Shown here in pieces: positions 1 through 64,000 of a DNA stretch of 64,000 bases; position 1 is the first letter of the stretch; every line of letters begins with the position of its first letter. The position numbers and the translations under genes were made by a program. Location of the stretch: contig OZ024823.1 in the NCBI GenBank assembly GCA_964016985.1, positions 130,344,112-130,408,111 of the forward strand. Reading direction: 5' to 3'. This stretch comes from Anodontia alba. Its lineage: Eukaryota; Mollusca; Bivalvia; Lucinida; Lucinidae. The notes beneath the pieces are model-generated. The model had not been told where the DNA came from. It saw only the letters and a program-made list of their open reading frames with translations, and did no database searches.

Positions 1-898
1 TGAAGTTTCAGCTTGATTGGATGTAAACTGTAGGAGGGTTTAGCCATAAACTAAAAATTAATCGAAATTTTCAAAGGGGTATAACTCTGCTAATATTTGG
101 TGGACTGTAACCACGAAATAATATGCGCTGCTCCACATCATGGTCTAACTATATATGAAGTTTCAGCTTATTCGGATGTAATCTGTAGGAGGAGTTAGCC
201 GGAAACGAAAAGTCTACTGGAAATTTTCAAAGAGGTATAACTCTGCTAATATTCTGTGGACTGTAACCTCGAAACAATATGCGCTGCTCCACAACATGGT
301 CTAACTATACATGAAGTTTCAGCTTGATCAGATGTAAAATGTAGGAGGAGTTAACCGGAAATGAAAAGTTTACAGAAATTTTCTAAGGGGCATAACTCTG
401 CAAACATTTGGTGGACTGTATCCCCAAAACAATATGCGCTGTGCCACATCATGGTCTAACTATATACCAAGTTTCAGCTTGATCGGATGTAAACTGTAGG
501 AGGAATTAGCCGGAAACGAAAAGTCTATTGAAATTTTCAAAGGGGCATAACTCTGCTAATATTTGGTGGACTGTAACCTCGAAATAATATGCGCTGCTCC
601 ACATCATGGTCTAACTACATATGAAGTTTCAGCTTGATTGGATGTAAAATGTAGGAGGAGTTAATCGGAAATGAAAAGTTTACAGAAATTTTCTAAGGGG
701 CATAACTCTGCAAACATTTGGTGGACTGTAACCCCGAAACAATATGTGCTGCGCCACATCATGGTCTAACTATACATGAAGTTTCAGCTTGATCGGATGT
801 AAACTGTAGGAGGAGTTAGCCGGAAACGAAAAAGTTTACGGACGGACGGACGCCATACCCCGTAACATAATACGTCCCGTTTTTCAAACGGACGTATA
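1..898 (+). mobile_element. HINE-like element, 155-bp satellite core, 5' end outside window
   Basis: Five and a half copies of a 155-bp unit start at 1, 156, 312, 467, 622 and 777 (AAGTTTCAGCTTGATCGGATG). They are followed by GACGGACGGACG, a hairpin with arms TACGTCCCGTTT and AAACGGACGTA (871-896), then TAAAAA. Core tandem repeats ended by a short 3' hairpin are typical of non-autonomous Helentron-type Helitrons (HINE, pearl). The classification is inferred from structure. Confidence 0.65.
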
Positions 899-1309
899 AA
901 AACTATAGTGTTGGAGAATTTTAGGAAAAACTTTGGAATATTCAAGTTTCCCTCCCGATGACCGAACTATTGATGTGGAAAACACAAGTATAGACTAGCA
1001 TTTATACAAGAAACATTTTAGCCTCTCTAGGAGAATCGTAGTACCTGGCAGAGGACTAGAAATTCCATGTTCATATCTTTTATTTGGATCAAAGGGACTT
1101 GTTTGTTCAATTATTAAACTGCAGACTCAGATACTAACTACTTAAGGTTGTAGCAATATTCTATTCTAAATTGACTGGTGGGCATTTATTAGAGGCTGGT
1201 ATTTTCGAGAAAAATGTAAAAAAAAAAATCACCAGTTGGGGAGATGGGCTTCTATTAGAGCATGGCATTTATTAGAATTTTAAGGTATTCCACAAAATCT
1301 CAATGTAAG

Positions 1310-1530
1310 ATGTTTTGCTTTTTTTTTTCAACCAAAGAGTATTGATATTTTTCTTTTTTCTCAATAAATACATGTACATGTTTTGTGGGTACTCATGATG
1401 AATACCCACAGCATATATATGTGCTCATAGAGAAATAAGAACATGGCACTTTCTTCAACCAAAACTACTGATATTTTTCTTATTTCTCCATGAAAACACA
1501 TTGTGGATACTTATCAGAAGCATCTTGTTG
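1310..1530. repeat. Family-2 MITE, rearranged
   Basis: Family 2 is a foldback element with arms CATATGTTGTGGGTACTCAT and its complement and AGCTCCAGATAAG-type ends. Here parts of two copies are joined (GTGGGTACTCATGATGAATACCCACA). Confidence 0.45.
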
Positions 1531-2391
1531 TGGCATTTCTAATGAGTATGGTTCATGTACCAGCTTTCATGGTAACACCAGAATTCGTGCCATACCAACA
1601 TATTCTACCACACTTTTCAGCTTGGTTACTTTAGGGACAACCAAACTCCTATCATCAGATATCCAATTAATCTGGGTGTTCATGTGATGTGATGTACTAT
1701 GTACGCAATTATGATGTCCTTTATTTCAGAACGTGACAGTCGCCATCTTAGTTTATCTTGTGTATGTCCGGAGATTAACTAGTCAAAATAAAGCTCCAAC
1801 AGTATCTAATATGTGCAGTTTAGAAGAAATATTTAGCTTGCCTGATGCACATTAAATGTTTACAAGACTCTGGTAAACAATTATGGCATACACTCTTCAG
1901 TTCAGATCATACATCAGATTTTCTTTGCATGCCATCAATACTCAGCCATATTCTTCAGATCAACCTTAAGAACCCATAGAAAAGTTTTCAAGTTTTAACT
2001 GCAGAGGTATGAAGATATCAAATGTAAGTTGCCAAATACTTGTGGTGTAATCTATCTATGTCATCCACTTCTAAAAATTTATTTTCAAGATTTTTTTCAT
2101 TTGAATATAAACTCTTAATGCCAAGAAAACTGGTACAACTATCTGACCACAACATGTTTTTGTTAAGAAATAAGAAAAATATTTCTCTGGATACCCTCTT
2201 ATCTGCAGCAAAATATTTATTTGACTTCCCCCTATTTAATAACTAGAGTTATTAGTTGCTGTATTGCTCTGATAAGCCGGTTGGTCTCTTGTCTGCAATG
2301 TCTATTGGTTTTTCCGTAGCTGGCCATAATTTCAAAGTGTAGTTACCATAATATCCTAAGTATTGGTACAGACAGGCCAGAGTAATCAGTG

Positions 2392-2511
2392 TACCCAGTC
2401 GGCATTCTACGTAAATCTATATCGGGCCGTCATCGGCCCGTCAGGGTAGCTGACGGGCCGATGACGACCCGATGTAGATTTACGTAGAATGCTAGCTGGG
2501 TAAACCCTGCT
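2392..2511. repeat. Foldback element with about 40-bp stem
   Basis: ACCCAGTCGGCATTCTACG at the left pairs with CGTAGAATGCTAGCTGGGT at the right. The inner arms run to CATCGGCCCGTCA / TGACGGGCCGATG around GGGTAGC. It is CpG-rich. Confidence 0.75.
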
Positions 2512-3224
2512 CGGATGCCACAAATTGCATCCTCTGATCAGGGTCTACACTGTTTGCCACTCATCCATCAGTTTTTATACACATCAGGTAGTCAAATAGA
2601 GGTGTTTAAAATTTTAGAGCAAGTAAGGTAAGGAGTTAGGCGTCCCAATATTTAGGGGTTTTACAGTACATTGTGTATGCCAAGCAAGTGCAAATATATT
2701 ACAATTGTATAAAAATCTACTTTGTTATAATCTTTATACATAAAACTCTAATAATTATTGTTTTTGGGCCATATTGTACAAGAAAGGTTTTGCATACACA
2801 GAATATATGGAGAGCAAAGAGCTAGACCAACCTGTGCAATTCTGTGCTATGATTGGAGTTTTACTGTATACTACAACATGTAATGACTGCAAGTGTACAC
2901 AGTAATCTGCACAGATTTGAAAAAGTGCCTTCTAACATGCACAAAATGCACAGATTCAGATCATCCTGCACATCAAAAAGTACCATCTGGGCCTTTGCTC
3001 TCCATTCATACATTCTGATTCATGTAGTATCCAATGATTCTGTTAACGGACAGTGAAGGCCTTGATCAGATTGCGCAGACACGCAGGTTGATCTGGGCCT
3101 TCATTGTCCACATATGCCAGAATTTTTGCATGGCGTGGCACAGGCTATCTAGGGATTCACTACAGGCTGCAAGACCTTATATCACCTGATATGGCCCATT
3201 TATGTGGAATGGATATTCTTTCAG

Positions 3225-3385
3225 AGGAGTAACTCCATCAAATTGATTTTGTCTGTTTTCTAAAAAGAGGTCTACTCCAAAAGGAAAAGAGTTTGCTCCC
3301 AGGGAAAGCATTTTTTTTTCCTTTTACGGTAGACCCCTTTTCAGAAGGGGCTTGGTTACCAGGACTGCAAGCAGGAAGTAAACAA
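3225..3385. repeat. Family-5 foldback element
   Basis: AGAGGTCTACTCCAAAAGGA and TTTTACGGTAGACCCCTTTT form inverted arms. Confidence 0.55.
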
Positions 3386-3889
3386 AGTTGTGTGCATTTT
3401 TAAAAATGCCAGAAAATCTACATGATGCATCAATTCACTTTAAAATTCATATCATTAACCTTTAACCTGCTGAATTTCAATATCAGCTACATTTTATTTT
3501 TTGTTCTTATTTCATTCAAACTGTCTCCTTCCTTTGGAGATGACTTCAATGAAATGTGTAAACCTATTTTCAAGAAAACAGTTAAAAAAAATATCACAGA
3601 CATGTCATCTGCTGATGTTGCCACCAGCTGGCTAAAGGTTAAAAAAAAAACAATGCCACCAACCAAATGCACAGTAGACAGTTAATTTAAGGGCATCAAC
3701 ACAAGCCACATTGACAAGGTGGAGTTCAACCAAGTTTTTCCTGGATTAAAAACCAAATAATATATAATGAATATTTTTAAAACAAACATCTGTCCAACAC
3801 ATTTAGTATTGTCATGTCATGCTGACCAAAATGCAGGTTAATCTGTAATAATGATTGTCAAATCTGAATTCTGTTTAGGGTGACAGGAT

Positions 3890-4060
3890 ACACTTTCAAG
3901 GGAGGCAACTCTGTCAAAATTGTTTTGTCTCCCTTCTAAAAAGGGATCTACTCTAAAAGGAAAGAATTTGCTCCCCAGCAAATTCTTTCCTTTTAGAGTA
4001 GACCCCTTTTCACAAGGGGCTTGGTGTGTAGAAAAGCAAAACTGGATCTCCCTTGTAAAA
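3890..4060. repeat. Family-5 foldback element, well preserved
   Basis: GATCTACTCTAAAAGGAAAG / CTTTCCTTTTAGAGTAGACC are nearly perfect inverted arms within flanking GGGAGGCAACTCTGTC. Confidence 0.65.
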
Positions 4061-5002
4061 ATGGGGGAAGTCCATCATGATCAAGTTTATCAAGTCCCCA
4101 TTAACAAGTCTAGAACAGCAAAAGCCTGGATTGGTTTGTGAATCATTTCAGTCTGACTAAGGTCTTCCTTGTAAGTCATACTGTGGCATGTACATGTGTA
4201 AAGCAAGGAACAGGGCAGGATGTACAGGCTGCCTGGGCCTTGACTGTTCAAATATTGCACTCCATTTTATCATTAAAGTGTAACTGCCATACAACAGCTA
4301 CTATTGGGAATGAACAAAATTGGCAGTTGTACAGATGTGGCTGTTATGATGGTTACATATATAGTAAAATGGCAATTAGGAGTATCAGAAAAGTTGCTGT
4401 TATAACGTGGTGGCTGTTGTTGTGAGGTGACTGTTAGTGGAGGTTCCATCATATAAAAAACATGCTATGCCCACATGCCCATATGAGTGCATGATGATTT
4501 GGAAATGGTAAATACACTGGTACAAGCCTTCTCATCTCTAATCAGTATATTTTGTTCATTATCTCTTTCATGCAAATGGGGCACAATTCATCAATAGTTT
4601 TATCATAAAAAAAGAAATGAAAATAGCTTTAACCTTTAGCATGCTAAAGCTGACAAGTGTATGAGTGTTCTTCTCTCCTAAAATCTGGTTTGTCTTATCA
4701 TTCAAGTTGTCAAGACAACAGAGCTCTGCATTTCATTCTATAACAGCTCCAAAAATGTGGTGATATAAATGATTGGCTGTGCCATATTTTCCAGAAAAAA
4801 AAGACAAACTAGAAATGTATCCAAAGGACACAGAAGCCCCTGCCTGAAAAACTTAAATGCAAATTGCTAACGCCGGACAGAGACAGACAAGGGTAACACT
4901 ATATGCCCTTTCCACCATTCTTCGAATGGCAGGGGCATAAAAACTGCACGCTTCTGACTTCAGCTTGCAAAAGGTTAAGCTCAAAAATCAAACAGTACTT
5001 AC

Positions 5003-62139
<57,137 letters not shown>

Positions 62140-62228
62140 GTTTGTTATAAATTACAAATCAAGCATGCGCACTTTAAAAATATGGACAAGTTCTAAAACA
62201 TGAACTGGACACAAAGGTTCGCAACCTG
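62140..62228 (-). promoter_or_regulatory. PACS 5' flank with NRF1-like site
   Basis: Only about 90 bases of unique sequence separate the PACS ATG from a foldback MITE. They contain GCATGCGCA (62163-62171), close to the NRF1 core often found in TATA-less housekeeping promoters. No clear TATA box is visible. The transcription start is unknown and may lie inside the MITE or further right. Confidence 0.4.
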
Positions 62229-62470
62229 GGCCCAGTTGTTCAAAGCTAACGATGTCGTTAGTTAACGATTCGTTAAAATTTACATCGAGTGATACGCAAA
62301 TATGCTGAAATTTTTTGCTGAAAAAATGTGAGTAGCTTTTGCAGTGCAAAAGCTACTCACATTTTTTCAGCAAAAAATATCAGATTATTGTATATTGAAT
62401 CCGCTAAAACAGTTAACGAAATGACCCTTAACGAGCTCGTTAAGCTAACGACACTTTGAACAACTGGGCC
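62229..62470. mobile_element. CWG-MITE copy i, upstream of PACS
   Basis: Main variant with intact core, flanked by CTG/CTG, ending about 90 bases from the PACS start codon. Confidence 0.88.
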
Positions 62471-62606
62471 CTGATCTTTTTCATATGTCCTAAAAATACT
62501 ACTCTTTTCCCAGCAGTCTGTGTTGGTTACCTAAAGTAACACCAGGTAACAGGGTAATGCCTCTTAATAGGCCAGGATTCATCCTCTTTTGATCTTTGCC
62601 GTCATT

Positions 62607-62608
<2 letters not shown>

Positions 62609-62695
<87 letters not shown>
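62609..62695. repeat. TA microsatellite upstream of PACS
   Basis: About 87 bases of (AT)n lie between the PACS-proximal MITE and the gypsy LTR. Confidence 0.95.
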
Positions 62696-62697
<2 letters not shown>

Positions 62698-62708
62698 CCT
62701 ATAGAATC

Positions 62709-62916
62709 TGTTGATATTGTCTGGCTAATGTAGTACCGAGTGTTTATAATGACGAATACCAGGCTGTTCCTATTCTACTACTTTAATACACGACTACACT
62801 AGCAAGGTATACAAACAGATTCTCTGTGATATACCACACACACACTTACATACTGGTGATACAGATTGGCTAATATTATGGACAGAAGGCATTTACATGC
62901 TTATAAAACACTTACA
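62709..62916 (-). repeat. Putative gypsy 3' LTR, about 208 bp
   Basis: On the minus strand it starts TGTAAGTG right after the polypurine tract and is taken to end ...TATCAACA. TATAAAC (62748-62742) and ATTAAA-type signals occur inside. The exact end cannot be verified because the 5' LTR is outside the window. Confidence 0.55.
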
Positions 62917-62926
62917 TCCTCCCCTT

Positions 62927-63419
62927 GTTAGAAATAAAATAAGCCATTAATTTTATCTGAGAAATTCAGTTAGAATAATTTTGTCAGGGTCGAAAGGCTC
63001 AAATTTTGCAGAAAACAATTAAATCAGAAACATGTTATCAGACTGAGTAAAAACAACAGCTGTCCTGTTATGACCCCAATTATCCCAAATCATGAAGCTG
63101 ATACAACATGACTACCACATTCTGAAACAGTTTTTCTCTTCATTTAGGCCACACCAATTAACTGTTTGTTTCAGTAAAGTACTCATTCACTGAATGTAAT
63201 TTTCGATTCTTTACAGCACTTAAACACAGTTTTAGTAGTTTTGAGTATTTGGAATACTGTTATATATCATTCATACTGTATAAACATTCGCACAAAAAGC
63301 AAAGAATATAAATCCTGTATGAAAGGATTACATGAAAATGAACATGCACTGCGCAAAATGTACTGTTCAATAGTGTCTCAATGCACTATTGCCTCACTAA
63401 ACTATTGCTTAGTAGTCCT
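62927..63419 (-). other. gypsy region between pol stop and polypurine tract
   Basis: About 490 AT-rich bases with no convincing ORF on either strand; no env-like gene is visible. Confidence 0.6.
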
Positions 63420-63998
63420 TCAAGTAAAATAATATTCAAGGTATTTCGGCGGTCTAGTCTCCCGTTTCGGCCTGACAACTGGTTCTGCTACCGCATTATC
63501 AGCCGAAGTGTCTGCATGACTCTGATCGCCATTTTCGCGTCCATTCGTGTCAGCTTCCTGGTACTTTTTTACATGTGTTATATTACGTTTAATATGTCCA
63601 TTTCTATCGTCTCCAGGTTTTAAAATGACTTGGTTTCCATACTTATTTGTAACTGTATATGGTTCTGTTTCAAACCATGTAGAAAGTTTATCTTTATGCC
63701 TTTGTTCCAGAAGTACCCTGTCACCACGAACAATGTCCGATGGAACAGCACCGCGTTTCATATCAGCGTATTGTTTGCCTTTTTCTTTTTCTAAACTGTC
63801 CCTATCTTCAACGCCAATTTTGTCAGTTTCGGTGTCAGGTAAGTAGGGTAGCTTTGTTCTTAGTTTCCTAGAGAACATAAGCTCTGCTGGACTCATATTT
63901 GTCACTGTATGAGGAGTTGTTCTGTAAGCTAATAAGTAAGTGTCTATTTCCTTTTTCCAGTCCCCTTTTTCAATTTGTGCTGTCTTTATAGCTTTCAA
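63420..63998 (-). CDS. gypsy integrase C-terminal part (pol end), partial
   Basis: The frame is open to the window edge, so the N-terminus is missing. It shows the integrase core end (LAYRTTPHTVTNMSPAELMF), a linker, then a GPY/F-like module (GDRVLLEQRHKDKLSTWFE, then EPYTVTNKYGNQVILK) and a charged tail ending RPPKYLEYYFT. Typical Ty3/gypsy pol; no interruption in the visible part. Confidence 0.87.
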   Translation of the reverse strand: MKAIKTAQIEKGDWKKEIDTYLLAYRTTPHTVTNMSPAELMFSRKLRTKLPYLPDTETDKIGVEDRDSLEKEKGKQYADMKRGAVPSDIVRGDRVLLEQRHKDKLSTWFETEPYTVTNKYGNQVILKPGDDRNGHIKRNITHVKKYQEADTNGRENGDQSHADTSADNAVAEPVVRPKRETRPPKYLEYYFT

Positions 63999-64000
63999 GA

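Larger units (their letters stand above)
1..5002 (-). other. PACS intron 14 (incomplete)
   Basis: Apart from the HINE (1-898), one family-2 copy, the foldback at 2392, two family-5 elements and a diverged family-6-like stretch near 2510-2600, the remainder (about 900-1300, 1560-2390, 2600-3220, 4060-5000) is AT-rich with no gene signal. The next PACS exon was looked for and not found. Confidence 0.6.
62709..64000 (-). mobile_element. Ty3/gypsy LTR retrotransposon, 3' part
   Basis: Minus-strand order: end of pol (63998-63420), about 490 bases without clear coding, a polypurine tract AAGGGGAGGA (62926-62917), then a putative LTR. The rest of the element is outside the window to the right. Confidence 0.78.

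Noticed and set aside
1..5002. Next PACS exon (C-terminal conserved region)
   Set aside because: I searched the minus strand for the expected conserved block and found no convincing exon.
62927..63432. Small ORFs between gypsy pol and LTR as an env-like gene
   Set aside because: They are short, on the opposite strand or without a signal peptide or membrane segment.

Overview
The window looks like nuclear DNA from a marine bivalve mollusc, probably a clam-like species. This is inferred from the class of interspersed repeats, not from a marker gene. It is AT-rich and very repeat-dense. Its backbone is one intron-rich animal gene on the minus strand: a homologue of PACS (phosphofurin acidic cluster sorting protein). 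I could place 14 consecutive coding exons whose splice phases join without conflict. They run from the start codon at 62139 down to a donor at 5003 and give about 531 codons, covering the furin/cargo-binding region, the acidic-cluster linker, the middle region and the start of the conserved C-terminal region. The rest of the gene must lie left of position 1.

Everything else is intronic or upstream and is mostly mobile DNA. Reading from 1: a Helitron-like (HINE/pearl-type) element with a 155-bp satellite core (1-898); intron 14 with foldback elements; exon 14 (5003-5109); exon 13 (6923-7027), whose 3' end and donor are repeated four times as a decayed tandem array (6655-6922); and a 12.6-kb intron 12. 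Intron 12 holds a 4.3-kb hAT transposon (9513-13801) with an intact two-exon transposase, sitting inside a split TA microsatellite, followed by SINEs and satellites. Exon 12 (19606-19686) overlaps a 165-bp repeat array. Intron 11 holds a HINE with a 146-bp satellite core (21294-23066) inside an older MITE. Exons 11 to 7 lie between 25167 and 40478, with introns full of MITEs.

Intron 6 contains a roughly 3-kb pogo-like Tc1/mariner element (40993-44003) whose transposase has a C-terminal PHD-like zinc finger but is broken. Exons 6 to 3 follow. A 1.27-kb non-autonomous hAT element with a perfect 8-bp target duplication (48307-49572) lies in intron 3. Intron 2 carries a 2.7-kb HINE (51021-53733) built of 128-bp monomers, most of which contain a perfect AGGTCA inverted repeat with a 3-bp spacer. 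Intron 1 holds a decayed second hAT copy (about 57640-61690), itself invaded by a 961-bp hAT-type MITE and by a 1.38-kb Harbinger-like element (60170-61548) carrying an unrecognised 137-codon ORF.

Upstream of the PACS start codon lie a foldback MITE, a TA microsatellite, and the 3' LTR and 3' end of pol of a Ty3/gypsy element in the same orientation as PACS.

The only coding systems are therefore one host gene, one apparently intact transposase, two broken transposases, one integrase end and one orphan ORF inside a transposon. The most notable signals are the repeat-exon interactions in PACS, the shared architecture of the three HINEs, the response-element-like satellite, the MITE family with a constant CWG target duplication, and the cargo ORF.
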